64,000 nucleotides of DNA from Bradyrhizobium ottawaense (GTDB lineage Bacteria > Pseudomonadota > Alphaproteobacteria > Rhizobiales > Xanthobacteraceae). The stretch is taken from positions 1,054,001-1,118,000 of the forward strand of contig NZ_LT629693.1 in the NCBI RefSeq assembly GCF_900099825.1, read 5' to 3'. Each line of letters starts with the position of its first letter. Position 1 is the first letter of the stretch. A model generated the notes under the pieces. That model ran no database searches. It was given only the letters and a program-made list of their open reading frames with translations, and was not told the origin of the DNA. The position numbers were made by a program, and so were the translations under genes. Shown here piece after piece: positions 53,262-61,992 of the stretch.

Positions 53262-53297
53262 CCAAGGCAGCATCCAAGGCAGCACTCAAGCCAGCAT
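53262..53297. repeat. 12-base tandem repeat, three units
   Basis: CCAAGGCAGCAT, CCAAGGCAGCAC and TCAAGCCAGCAT follow each other directly in the divergent gap (53109-53472) between the sigma and diguanylate cyclase genes. The rest of the gap shows no gene. Confidence 0.7.
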
Positions 53298-53472
53298 CTG
53301 CTTACAGCCAGCGGCCCCGCGCAAGGGTCCGCAAGCTCCCGGACCGGCGGATTTTCCGTTGCGAAACAGCGCAATGGCAGGTGTTTTAACGGATCAGAAT
53401 CGGTCCCAAAAGATACCAAACCTAAAGGCTTTCCCACTTAGATTTTTCGCCGGTTCCACCAACGGCGAGACC

Positions 53473-54615
53473 ATGGGCACCGCTGCGTCCTCATTCGTGA
53501 ATCCGGCCGAACTGGAAGGCGTCGGTCCCCAGCTGACGGCGAAGGCACGGTCGCGCCGCGCCAGGCAGCGCCGCGGGATTCTGGCGATGATCGGCGGCAG
53601 CTATGTCATCGATGCCGGGGTGCTGCTGCTGTTCGCGCAGGCCGGCACCATCCCGGCGACGGTCGGCCCGGCCTACGCGGCTTGCGGCCTGGTCCTGGTC
53701 GCCCTCTTCCTCATCATTTCGGAACTCGGCATCAACGACCGTTTCGCGGATCACTATCTCGTCGCGCCGCAGGCGACCGCCTGCATGCTGACCGCGCTGG
53801 CGTTCACCTGGATCGCGCCGGAAGTCGGTGCGATGTTCCTGTGCACGCTGTTCATCGTGTTCAGCTTCTCGTCGCTGCGTTCGACGCCGCGCCAGACCAT
53901 GGTGATCTGGACGGCGATGACGATCGGCCTGGCCGGGCTGTTCCTTCTGACCGACAAGCCTATTTCGATGCCGCATGGCAACTACCTCGAACGCTTCGGC
54001 ACCATGCTGGTGCTGGTGCTTTCCATCGGGCGCTGCATGTTCCTGGGGATCTTCTCCAGCTCGATGAAGCACTCGCTCTATCAGAGCGGGCTGAAACTCA
54101 AGGAAGCCTACAAGCGGATCGAGGAGCTCGCCGAACTCGACGAACTCACCGGCTCGTACAACCGCCGCTGCATCATGCGGATGCTCGACGAGGAAATCGC
54201 GCGGGCGGCCCGCAGCGGCGCGCCCTGCTCGATCGCGCTGATCGACCTCGACTGGTTCAAGCGCATCAACGATGCCTTCGGTCACCCGACCGGCGACGAG
54301 GTGCTCCGGACGTTCGCCATTACCATGTTCGCCAACATCCGCGCCAACGATCGGTTCGGACGCTATGGCGGCGAGGAATTCCTGCTGGTGCTGCCCGACA
54401 TGGACACATCAGGCGCCGTGCGCGCGCTCGACCGGCTGCGTGCGATTATTTCCGATCTCGACTGGAGCGCATTCTCGCCCGGCATGAAGGTGACGATTTC
54501 CGGCGGCGTCGCGACGCTGAAGCAAAACGAGACGCCCGACACATTCCTCGCGCGCGCCGACAGCGCGCTCTATGCAGCCAAGGCGCGGGGACGCAACCGC
54601 ATCACCCACGCCTGA
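53473..54615 (+). CDS. Diguanylate cyclase (GGDEF) with membrane sensor region
   Basis: A 380-residue enzyme making the second messenger cyclic di-GMP from two GTP. About six membrane segments (residues 35-195) form an uncharacterised sensor region. A short coiled linker leads into the GGDEF domain with the catalytic motif GGEEF at 299-303. The inhibitory I-site RxxD is present as RAND (290-293) with the same spacing as in PleD, so product inhibition is expected. ATG at 53473 is chosen; upstream starts lie in non-coding sequence. Divergent from the ECF sigma operon. Confidence 0.92.
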   Translation: MGTAASSFVNPAELEGVGPQLTAKARSRRARQRRGILAMIGGSYVIDAGVLLLFAQAGTIPATVGPAYAACGLVLVALFLIISELGINDRFADHYLVAPQATACMLTALAFTWIAPEVGAMFLCTLFIVFSFSSLRSTPRQTMVIWTAMTIGLAGLFLLTDKPISMPHGNYLERFGTMLVLVLSIGRCMFLGIFSSSMKHSLYQSGLKLKEAYKRIEELAELDELTGSYNRRCIMRMLDEEIARAARSGAPCSIALIDLDWFKRINDAFGHPTGDEVLRTFAITMFANIRANDRFGRYGGEEFLLVLPDMDTSGAVRALDRLRAIISDLDWSAFSPGMKVTISGGVATLKQNETPDTFLARADSALYAAKARGRNRITHA

Positions 54616-54678
54616 TTTGATCGATTTCAGATCCGGGGATGGAGAATCCGTCACCGGCCTTTGCTCCAGGATAGAGTC

Positions 54679-55785
54679 ATGAGTTCGAAGTCCGCTATCT
54701 CCCCCGGCAATCTGCTCGACGAGCTGCAGGCCACGCTCGCGCACGGGACCGTTGCCCGCCGGGTCGAGACCCTGCGCCGGGTGACCGATCTCTTCATCAA
54801 CGGCGCGGTGGACTATTCGGACGAACAGATCGGATTGTTCGACGACGTCTTCCAATTCCTGATCGACCACATCGAAACATCAGCCAAGACGCTGCTGGCC
54901 AACCGCCTCGCCCCGATCGACACCGCGCCGCCGCTGACGATCCGGGCGCTGGCCTTCGACGACGTGATCGAGGTCGCCGGTCCGGTGCTGTCGCAGTCGG
55001 CGCGGCTCGACGACACGACCCTGATCGAGAACGCGCGCAGCAAGAGCCAGGAGCATTTGATGGCGATCTCGACCCGCAAGGTCCTGAGCAGCGCCGTCAC
55101 CGACGTGCTGGTCCAGCGCGGCAATGACGAGGTGATCGAGAGCACCGTCTACAATCCCGGCGCGGAATTCACCGAGCGCGGCTTCACCCGTCTGGTCAAC
55201 CGTGCCGATGGCGACGACAATCTGGCGACCTGCATCGGGCTGCGTCCGAACATTCCGCGCCATCTCTATCTGAAGCTGCTGGCGAAGGCCTCCGACACCG
55301 TGCGGCAGCGGCTTGAAGCCGCCAATCCGGAGCAGGCGGACCAGGTGCCGACCGCGGTCAGGGAAGCGACGCGGCGGGCGCGATCGGCGTCTTCGGCCAT
55401 CACCAGGAACACCGAGGTCGCGCACGCGCTGGTCAAGTCGCTCTACGAGGACGGCCGGCTCGACGAATTCCAGGTGGCGAGATTCGCCGAGGCCAGCAAG
55501 TTCGACGAAGCCAATGCCTCGATCGCGGCGCTCGCCAACGTGCCGGTGGCGGTGGCCGAGAACATGATGATCGAGACCCGGGCCGAAGGCGTGATGATCC
55601 TGGCGAGGGTCGCCGGATTGTCGTGGTCGACCGTGCGGACCATCATCAACATGCGCGACGACCTATCCGGCGGGGAACCGACCGATATGGCGGCCTGCAA
55701 GGATACCTACGAACGGCTGCGGCCGTCGACCGCGCAGCAGGTGCTGCGCTTCCATCGCATGCAACAGAACGCGCCGGCGACGTGA
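54679..55785 (+). CDS. DUF2336 domain-containing protein (second copy)
   Basis: A 368-residue helical protein of the DUF2336 family, related to the one at 5767-6744 but longer and closer to the typical form (LLDELQATLAHGTVARRVETLRRVTDLF, in part; MMIETRAEGVMILARVAGLSWSTV, in part). Soluble, no signal. Some family members sit beside c-di-GMP or stress genes; here it follows the diguanylate cyclase by 63 bases on the same strand, which may be an operon. Function unknown. Confidence 0.87.
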   Translation: MSSKSAISPGNLLDELQATLAHGTVARRVETLRRVTDLFINGAVDYSDEQIGLFDDVFQFLIDHIETSAKTLLANRLAPIDTAPPLTIRALAFDDVIEVAGPVLSQSARLDDTTLIENARSKSQEHLMAISTRKVLSSAVTDVLVQRGNDEVIESTVYNPGAEFTERGFTRLVNRADGDDNLATCIGLRPNIPRHLYLKLLAKASDTVRQRLEAANPEQADQVPTAVREATRRARSASSAITRNTEVAHALVKSLYEDGRLDEFQVARFAEASKFDEANASIAALANVPVAVAENMMIETRAEGVMILARVAGLSWSTVRTIINMRDDLSGGEPTDMAACKDTYERLRPSTAQQVLRFHRMQQNAPAT

Positions 55786-55822
55786 ACTGCTCACCCTCCC
55801 TCCGGGCGGGTGAAAACCAAAA

Positions 55823-56467
55823 TCAAAACCTGAGTACCCTCGATCCGGCGAGAGCCCCAATCGCCGTCACCAGTGCGGTCGAGAGCGTGTACCAGGTCGC
55901 CACGAACAGCGGTGAATCGTCCGTGCAATGCGATGCGTAGAGCGTCGCCGCCAGGCCCGCCGAGGCGAGGCCGGCGATGGCGCCGGCAATGGCCGGCCGC
56001 GCCGTCGCACCCTGGCGCAGGCCGATCAGCGCGCCGGCCAGCAAGGGCAATGACATCAGCGGAATGGCGCACATGCAGGCCCGCGAATTGTTGCCGACCA
56101 GCCGTGTCATGACAGGCAACCGCTGCGGCATCATCATCTCGCCGCCAATTCCCGCGGTGAGAATCCCGGCCGGGATCAGCAGCAGCCAGCCAAAGCCCCG
56201 CAGCGAGGCTTCCGGCCGCGACAGATGCAGACTGACGGCGATCGCAGCAGCCGCCAGCGCCAATGTCACCGCGAATTTCAGATCGAAGAACGGGTTGCGC
56301 ATCGCGGTCATCACGTCCGGCCTGATGCCGAGTTCGGTGAAGAACATCAGCAGCGAGACCGGCGCCGCAGCGAGCAGCGCCAGCATCAGCGCGTAGCCGA
56401 CCGGGCGCGCACGGTGTGCGTTGTCGGCCGCGAGCGTTCGAATGAGCTGATCGGTATCCATTCTCAT
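55823..56467 (-). CDS. NrsF (DUF1109) family anti-sigma factor
   Basis: A 214-residue membrane protein with six hydrophobic segments. This is the NrsF/DUF1109 family, which inhibits SigF-type ECF factors in Caulobacter and relatives (OsrA plays this role in Bradyrhizobium). Conserved cysteines are seen in the CMC pair of the segment-4 region and in SHCTDDSP near the C-terminus; in studied members such cysteines respond to oxidants or metals. ATGA overlap with the sigma gene ensures matched synthesis. The usual targets (methionine sulfoxide reductase and DoxX/DUF692 genes) are not next to it. Confidence 0.9.
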   Translation of the reverse strand: MRMDTDQLIRTLAADNAHRARPVGYALMLALLAAAPVSLLMFFTELGIRPDVMTAMRNPFFDLKFAVTLALAAAAIAVSLHLSRPEASLRGFGWLLLIPAGILTAGIGGEMMMPQRLPVMTRLVGNNSRACMCAIPLMSLPLLAGALIGLRQGATARPAIAGAIAGLASAGLAATLYASHCTDDSPLFVATWYTLSTALVTAIGALAGSRVLRF

Positions 56468-57009
56468 TGTTCCCGTAACTTCGCCGTCAGGCTGGTCAGC
56501 CCGCGGTGCAGCGCCACCCGCACCGCACCTTCGCTCATCGAAAATTTCGCCGCCGTATCCTTGATCGAGGCGCTGTCGACCGCGATCGACTGCAGCACGT
56601 CGCGCTGGCGGGCCGGCAACGACTGCAGTTGCGCGGCGACCTCGCTCGCCGAAGCCGTCTCGACCGGCGTCTCGCCGGGAAGCACCTCGGCGAAATCGTC
56701 GATATCGACGAAGATGCGCCGGCCGCGGCGGCGCAGCGCATCGATCAGCTTGTTGCGGGCGATCGCAAACAGCCACGGGGCAAACGGGGCGCTGGCGTCC
56801 CAGGTGTGCCGCTTCAAATGGACCGCCAGCAAAATGTCCTGCACGATGTCCTCGGATTGATCGACCGGTTGTCCTGCCCGCGCCAAACCACGACGCGCCG
56901 CCGCGCGGAGCACCGGCGTGACGGCCTTGAGCAGGCGATGATACGCCGCACTATCGCCTGCGATGGCCGACCGCATCAGGCCGGTCCATTCGTCATCCCG
57001 TTCGCGCAC
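56464..57009 (-). CDS. ECF sigma factor (SigF-like, paired with NrsF)
   Basis: A 181-residue ECF sigma factor. Region 2 is seen in DIVQDILLAVHLKRHTWDASAPFAPWLFAIARNKLIDALRR (cited in part), region 4 in LPARQRDVLQSIAVDSASIKDTAAKF plus MSEGAVRVALHRGL. It matches the SigF/EcfF group that answers oxidative or metal stress. The GTG at 57009 is preferred because GGAG lies six bases upstream and the product then begins like relatives (RERDDEWTGLM). Its own candidate promoter lies just upstream. Confidence 0.9.
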   Translation of the reverse strand: MRERDDEWTGLMRSAIAGDSAAYHRLLKAVTPVLRAAARRGLARAGQPVDQSEDIVQDILLAVHLKRHTWDASAPFAPWLFAIARNKLIDALRRRGRRIFVDIDDFAEVLPGETPVETASASEVAAQLQSLPARQRDVLQSIAVDSASIKDTAAKFSMSEGAVRVALHRGLTSLTAKLREQ

Positions 57010-57028
57010 GCGCGCTCCTACCCTGCAA

Positions 57029-57053
57029 TTCGGTCGATCTTTCAAATTGTTAC
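57029..57053 (-). promoter_or_regulatory. Candidate SigF-type autoregulatory promoter
   Basis: On the minus strand GTAACA (57053-57048) and CGAA (57032-57029) are separated by 15 bases, close to the GTAAC-N16-CGAA pattern of SigF-type ECF promoters. It is 20 bases upstream of the sigma start. Autoregulation is common for ECF factors. Confidence 0.45.
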
Positions 57054-57065
57054 ATCGGAAGCCGT

Positions 57066-57085
57066 GGATCACGAAGTCGTGATCC
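57066..57085. repeat. Perfect 9-base inverted repeat upstream of the sigma promoter
   Basis: GGATCACGA (57066-57074), AG, TCGTGATCC (57077-57085). It lies 13 bases upstream of the candidate -35 element, where an activator or repressor could bind. The remaining gap up to 57364 has no supported gene. Confidence 0.6.
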
Positions 57086-57364
57086 AAAGCCCCGCGTCAA
57101 AGACCCGGGCACGGCCATCCCGGAATCGGGACCGCCAGCCTGGAGACCGGCAGGCTCATACCATCGATTGCCCCCGCTCGCACCCGTGGCCGCGGCCTTC
57201 GCGCTGTCGCGGAAAATCCGCCCGGCGAAAAATGCCGCGCGCCGCAACGGCGTTGCCCTGCTTTTGCCCAGTGTTGCCCGAAGATTCCCTTTTTCTGCCG
57301 CGCTGCGGACACGCGGCGAGGTCTCATTTCGCCATCGGGAGCGGGCAAATGGGGAGATTGCCAA

Positions 57365-58018
57365 ATGATGATCAAAGCCAGTGGGCGCTCGGCGTTGATA
57401 GTCGCGGCCGGACTTTTTGTGTGTTTCGCCGGCCCGTTGCGGGCACAGGCTGCCGGCGGCGATAGCGCGGCCGCGTCGAAATCGGAAACTGCGGCGCCCG
57501 ACAAGTCCGTCCGGCATAGCGCGCGTCACTGGAAGCGCTACGCGCACCGGAAGTATACCCGCACCGCCGCCAAATCCGCCGAGAGCAGCAAGGCCGCCGA
57601 ACAGGACGTCGCCGACGCCGGTAATGGCGGCTCTGCCACGATCCCGGCATCAGTTGCCAACGCCAACGCGCAAATGACCTACACCAGTGCCCTCGCCGAC
57701 AGCGCGAGCGCGATGACGGCCAAGGCCAACACCGTGCTGCTGGCTTCGGCGGACAAGCAGGCCGACGCCCAAGCTCCCGCCGACACCGCGGTGGTTGCTT
57801 CCGATCAGCTCAATGACGTCGATCGCGCCCTGCAGGAGACGCCCGCCAAGCAGCAGACCGTCGCCATGGCCTCGGCCAAGGCGGCCACCCCTACGCCCGC
57901 GTTGGCCGCAGCCAGTGACAGCTCCACCTGGGATCAGACCTCGCTGATCGGAAAGATCTTCATTGCCTTCGGCGCCCTGCTGACAATGGCTTCCGCCGCG
58001 CGCATGTTCATGGCCTGA
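57365..58018 (+). CDS. Exported hypothetical protein with C-terminal membrane anchor
   Basis: A 217-residue Ala-rich protein. A signal peptide (residues 1-29), a basic stretch (RHSARHWKRYAHRKYTR), a long Ala/Ser/Lys low-complexity region and a C-terminal hydrophobic segment (about 192-214, IGKIFIAFGALLTMASAARM) can be seen. It should span the periplasm from the inner membrane or be anchored by its tail. I know no function. Strong GGGGAGA ribosome site. Divergent from the SigF-like gene; regulation by it is possible but unproven. Confidence 0.65.
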   Translation: MMIKASGRSALIVAAGLFVCFAGPLRAQAAGGDSAAASKSETAAPDKSVRHSARHWKRYAHRKYTRTAAKSAESSKAAEQDVADAGNGGSATIPASVANANAQMTYTSALADSASAMTAKANTVLLASADKQADAQAPADTAVVASDQLNDVDRALQETPAKQQTVAMASAKAATPTPALAAASDSSTWDQTSLIGKIFIAFGALLTMASAARMFMA

Positions 58019-58130
58019 CCCGCCCGCGCGGGACACGCCGGCGCACGTTCCGGACGCGGCGTTGCACCCACTTGATGCCCATCCCGCCAGCGGGCACATT
58101 GCCCGCGAAATCGGCTAACCGGGGTGGATC

Positions 58131-58910
58131 ATGACGACGTTCGAATACATCATTGTCGAGAGCAAGGGCGCTGTCGGCGTCATCACGTTGAATCGGCCGA
58201 AAATGCTCAACGCGCTGTCGTTCGGCGTGTTTGGCGAGATCGCCGCGGCCGTCGACGACCTCGAGGCCGACGACAAGATCGGCTGCATCCTGCTGACCGG
58301 CAGCGAAAAGGCCTTTGCGGCCGGCGCCGACATCAAGGAAATGCAGCCGAAGACCTTCATCGACATGTTTTCCAGCGACTTCGCCTCGATTGGCGGCGAC
58401 CGCGTCGCACGATGCCGGAAACCGACGATTGCGGCCGTCAGCGGCTACGCGCTCGGCGGCGGCTGCGAACTCGCGATGATGTGCGACATCATCATTGCCT
58501 CCGACACCGCGAAATTCGGCCAGCCCGAAATCACGCTCGGCACCATCCCCGGCATCGGCGGCACCCAGCGGCTGACGCGCGCGATCGGCAAATCCAAGGC
58601 GATGGACCTCTGCCTGACCGGCCGCATGATGGACGCAGCCGAAGCCGAGCGCTCGGGCCTGGTCAGCCGCGTCGTGCCGGCAGACAAGTTGATGGAAGAG
58701 GCATTGGCGGCAGCGGAAAAGATCGCCGCGATGTCGCGTCCTGCCGCCGCGATGGCCAAGGAAGCCATCAACCGCGCCTTCGAGACGCCGTTGTCGGAAG
58801 GCATGAGCGTCGAGCGCAACCTGTTCCATTCGACCTTCGCGCTGGAAGACCGCGCCGAAGGCATGGCGGCGTTCATCGAGAAGCGCAAGCCGGTGAACAA
58901 GAACAGGTAG
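58131..58910 (+). CDS. Enoyl-CoA hydratase
   Basis: A 259-residue crotonase that hydrates trans-2-enoyl-CoA in fatty-acid beta-oxidation. The oxyanion loop [15 protein letters not shown] and the second loop [16 protein letters not shown] are typical. The two catalytic glutamates are the Glu of GGGCEL and the one in FGQPEI. Length and blocks match the short-chain enzyme (FadB1/EchA group). It is a single gene followed by an inverted repeat element. Possible partners are the acyl-CoA dehydrogenase and acetyl-CoA hydrolase-like genes in this window, though they are not in one operon. Confidence 0.94.
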   Translation: MTTFEYIIVESKGAVGVITLNRPKMLNALSFGVFGEIAAAVDDLEADDKIGCILLTGSEKAFAAGADIKEMQPKTFIDMFSSDFASIGGDRVARCRKPTIAAVSGYALGGGCELAMMCDIIIASDTAKFGQPEITLGTIPGIGGTQRLTRAIGKSKAMDLCLTGRMMDAAEAERSGLVSRVVPADKLMEEALAAAEKIAAMSRPAAAMAKEAINRAFETPLSEGMSVERNLFHSTFALEDRAEGMAAFIEKRKPVNKNR

Positions 58911-58925
58911 GGGCGCGCGTAACAT

Positions 58926-59048
58926 ACCGTCGTCCCCGCGAACGCGGGGACCCATACGCCGCGGCGGTTGTTGTGCGAATGGTCTCAGCCACCGTGCGTC
59001 ATCGGTAGATCACGCGGTATGGGTCCCCGCGTTCGCGGGGACGACGGT
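58926..59048. repeat. Element with 32-base perfect inverted repeats
   Basis: Left arm 58926-58957 begins ACCGTCGTCCCCGCG and is repeated without mismatch, inverted, at 59017-59048. Each arm is itself palindromic around CCCCGCG-AA-CGCGGGG. The 59 bases between the arms are unrelated to either. The right arm ends in the stop codon of the convergent gene. A dispersed REP-type element of this lineage; it may also block read-through between the convergent genes. Confidence 0.88.
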
Positions 59049-60910
59049 TACGAAGCCCTGCTCCGCGCCAGCGCCGCAGTGACCAGCGCGCGATAGGCGC
59101 GCTCGGCTAGCGTGGTCGGGCGGTCGAGCCCGAGCCGCGCCAGGCATTCGCGGTCGGCGGCATCGGGCGGGCGCGACATTCCCTGCCACAGCAAAGCAGG
59201 CAATTTCAGCGGCGTGCGCTGCGCCTCCTGCAGCACCTGCAAGGCCGGGATCAGCCGCTGCTCGACCTCGGTGAAATCGCTGCCGAACGGGAACGACGGC
59301 AGCAGGCCGGCCTCGCGCGCGGGCTTCAACGCCGCCGCGATCCGGTCCGAAAAATTCTCGCGATGGTCAGCCGGAATTTCAAAACCTTTCGGCAGCTTGC
59401 CGGCATCCTTGGCAATTTTTGCCAGCTCGTTCTGGAAACGGGAATCCGTGACCTGCAGCATCGCCGCGATGGTCTCGGCGTCGGACTTTCCCCTGGTGTC
59501 GGCGACACCGTATTCGGTGACGAAGACGTCGCGCAGATGCCGCGGAATGGTCTCATGACCGTAATTCCAGCGGATGTTGGACTGCGTCCCCTCGCCGGCC
59601 TGCCGCGTCGCTTCCAGCGCCAGGATCGAGCGCGCGCCCTGCAGCGCGAACGCCTGCGCCACGAAATTGTACTGGCCGCCGACGCCGCTGACGACCTGAC
59701 CGTCTTCGAGGCCGTCGGAGACCGCAGCCCCCATCAGGGTCGCCATCATCACGTTGTTGACGAAGCGAGCATCGACCCGCGCGCGGCGTTTTGCAACCTC
59801 ATCCCCATAGAGCTCGTTGGTGAACGACACCGGCATCATCTGGATCCGCGCAATCTGATCGGGCGGCATCTCGCGCAGCGCACGATAGAACGATTTCGGT
59901 CCGAGGAAAAACGCGCCGTGCAGCATCACGCCGTCGACCTCGCGCTTGAGAATGCCGGCCTCGATCAGGCCGAGAAACGCCTCGAACAGCATTTCGCTGA
60001 CGCCATAGAGCCCCTTCTCGAACGGCCCGGTCTGCAAACCCGCGAGCTGTTCGGTCCCCGGCGCGAGCCGCTTCATGATGGCGTGGAACTGGCTGTTGTC
60101 GCGGTGACGGACGATCAGGCCTTGCGCCAGCGCGTCGCCGACCTGCCCGATGCCGATCTGCAATGTGCCGCCGTCGGGAACGAGTCCCGCCGCATGCAGC
60201 CCGATGGCGTATTTCGTGTCGCTGATCGGTTCGGCCGGCGGCGCGAACAGCGGAAAATCCGTCGCCGGGCTGTCGAGCACCGCGGAAAATTCATTGCCCG
60301 GCAGGTCGCCGAGGCCCGGCATGAACGGCAATTCGGAATTGACCTGGCCGATCAGTCTGAACGACGCGCGGCCTTCAGCGCGGGCGCGCAGGATATCGAG
60401 CGTGGTGTCGGTGTTGCAGCTCAGGCTGTAGCGCGCCGCGCCGTCGACCACGCGCTTTGCCACCAGTTGGGTGACGACATTGAGCCCGCGCGACAACAGA
60501 TAGGAGGACGCATGGGTATAATTCGCCGAGATATAGTGCTGCTGCGCGTACGGCACGCGCAGCCACCTCCCGGCCAGAAAGAAAAACTCGATCACCTGGA
60601 TATTCGGCGGCAGCGCCCCCGCATGCAGCGCGCCGGCATAGGTCAGGTCCGGATAGCCGCCGAACAGCCGGTCGATCACCGGGCCGATAAAGCGCTTCTC
60701 AAGCAAACTGGCGGGCTTCGGCTTTTCCAGCGTCAACGCGGAAAAGAACGTCAGGTTGATCGAGCGATCGGCGGCGGCGCGGGCGTAGAGCGCGTTGATG
60801 ACATGGTTGGCCTTGCCGAGCCCAAGCGGCAATCCGACCACGAGGTTGGTGCCGACATCACGGATGATGTCCTCCGCGATCGCTTCAGGGTCGGAAAACA
60901 GCTTTGGCAT
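59048..60910 (-). CDS. Acetyl-CoA hydrolase/transferase family protein
   Basis: A 620-residue protein of the CoA-transferase family I/acetyl-CoA hydrolase group. It has NLVVGLPLGLGKANHVINAL near the N-terminus, a middle GTLQIGIGQVGDALAQGL and a C-terminal domain with SGVGGQYNFVAQAF and VTEYGVADTRGKSD. It moves CoA between acyl groups or releases acetate; the substrate is not deducible. It is longer than bacterial acetyl-CoA hydrolases of about 500 residues, with extra C-terminal helices. Single gene, convergent with the enoyl-CoA hydratase. Confidence 0.87.
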   Translation of the reverse strand: MPKLFSDPEAIAEDIIRDVGTNLVVGLPLGLGKANHVINALYARAAADRSINLTFFSALTLEKPKPASLLEKRFIGPVIDRLFGGYPDLTYAGALHAGALPPNIQVIEFFFLAGRWLRVPYAQQHYISANYTHASSYLLSRGLNVVTQLVAKRVVDGAARYSLSCNTDTTLDILRARAEGRASFRLIGQVNSELPFMPGLGDLPGNEFSAVLDSPATDFPLFAPPAEPISDTKYAIGLHAAGLVPDGGTLQIGIGQVGDALAQGLIVRHRDNSQFHAIMKRLAPGTEQLAGLQTGPFEKGLYGVSEMLFEAFLGLIEAGILKREVDGVMLHGAFFLGPKSFYRALREMPPDQIARIQMMPVSFTNELYGDEVAKRRARVDARFVNNVMMATLMGAAVSDGLEDGQVVSGVGGQYNFVAQAFALQGARSILALEATRQAGEGTQSNIRWNYGHETIPRHLRDVFVTEYGVADTRGKSDAETIAAMLQVTDSRFQNELAKIAKDAGKLPKGFEIPADHRENFSDRIAAALKPAREAGLLPSFPFGSDFTEVEQRLIPALQVLQEAQRTPLKLPALLWQGMSRPPDAADRECLARLGLDRPTTLAERAYRALVTAALARSRAS

Positions 60911-61008
60911 CGATGTTCCGTCTGGCGCGACGCGCCGAATGGCTGATGGGATGGAGGAATCAACGACCGCGGTTGAAGTTATGACACATCAAGCGGCGTG
61001 GGTTGGAA

Positions 61009-61863
61009 TTACTGGCGCAGCAAGATCTCCGCCAGCGCTCTCACATTGGCCGAGCCTGCGCCCTTGCGCCAGATCAGAACGGTCTGCGCACAATTCTCCT
61101 TCTTCGCCAGGGTGTGAACGCTGAGGCGTTTTCGCTCCGGAAACGTCGTCAGCACGCTTTTGGGGATGAGCGATATTCCCATGCCCGCGACGACGCAGCC
61201 GAGGATGGCGTGATAGGACGCCAGCTCGATGGTGCGCTCGGGCATCTCCTGACGGCTGGCGTAAAAATCCTCGAGCCGCTTTCGATGCGGGCAGCCATGT
61301 TCGAACACCAGCACGCTGCGCGGCAGCCTGCCCTTACGGCCGATCGGCGGATGATTGGCGGGCGCCACGATCACCATTTCCTCGTCGAAGGCAAAGCTCT
61401 TCTCGAACGGCAGGTCCGCAATCGGCTCCGCGACCAGTGCGGCGTCGAGTTCGCCGGCCAGGATGGCGCTCCCCAGCACGACGGGATTGCCGGTGCGCAG
61501 TTCCAGAACCACCCCGGGGTGCCGCCGGTGGTATTCGCTGAGCAGCCCCGGCAATCGCACGGCCGCCGTGCTCTCCATCGCACCCAGCCGAAACGTGCCG
61601 CGCGGCCGTTCGTCATGCACGGCGCCGCGCGCTTCCTCGGCCAGCGCGAGCAGGCGCTCGGCATAACCCAGCAACACCTGACCGGCCGGCGCGAGGTGCA
61701 GCCGCTTGCCCTCGCGGATGAACAGCGTGACGCGCAGATCGTCCTCGAGCTGGCGGATGCGGGTCGTCACGTTGGACTGAACGCGGTGCAACCGCTCGGC
61801 GGCGCGCGTCACGCTGCCTTCGTGAACAACCGTGCTGAAGATCAGGAGATCGGACAGGTCCAT
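61009..61863 (-). CDS. LysR family transcriptional regulator
   Basis: A 284-residue LysR regulator: helix-turn-helix at about residues 3-60 (LLIFSTVVHEGSVTRAAERLHRVQSN, in part; TRIRQLEDDLRVTLF), then the effector domain (GSAILAGELDAALVAEPI). It is similar in type to the PtrR/YnfL group. It is divergent from the DUF1330 and GST genes and probably regulates them. An inverted repeat typical for LysR lies in the shared gap. Confidence 0.9.
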   Translation of the reverse strand: MDLSDLLIFSTVVHEGSVTRAAERLHRVQSNVTTRIRQLEDDLRVTLFIREGKRLHLAPAGQVLLGYAERLLALAEEARGAVHDERPRGTFRLGAMESTAAVRLPGLLSEYHRRHPGVVLELRTGNPVVLGSAILAGELDAALVAEPIADLPFEKSFAFDEEMVIVAPANHPPIGRKGRLPRSVLVFEHGCPHRKRLEDFYASRQEMPERTIELASYHAILGCVVAGMGISLIPKSVLTTFPERKRLSVHTLAKKENCAQTVLIWRKGAGSANVRALAEILLRQ

Positions 61864-61907
61864 TCATCTCTCCGGGAGATCAATAACATCAGAATTATTC
61901 ATTTTAT

Positions 61908-61922
61908 GGGATTTGATATCCC
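61908..61922. promoter_or_regulatory. Candidate LysR operator
   Basis: GGGAT-N5-ATCCC, a perfect interrupted palindrome of 15 bases in the divergent gap between the LysR and DUF1330 genes, in an AT-rich setting. Spacing fits LysR binding. Confidence 0.5.
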
Positions 61923-61992
61923 GCGTAAAGATCACGGTATGCCGGCGACACGCCCTGCCGTCGCCGCCGATTGCCAGCAAAGGAGAATTGCC

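Noticed and set aside
59363..60946. 527-codon plus-strand frame opposite the acetyl-CoA hydrolase-like gene
   Set aside because: Antisense shadow, no recognisable domain.
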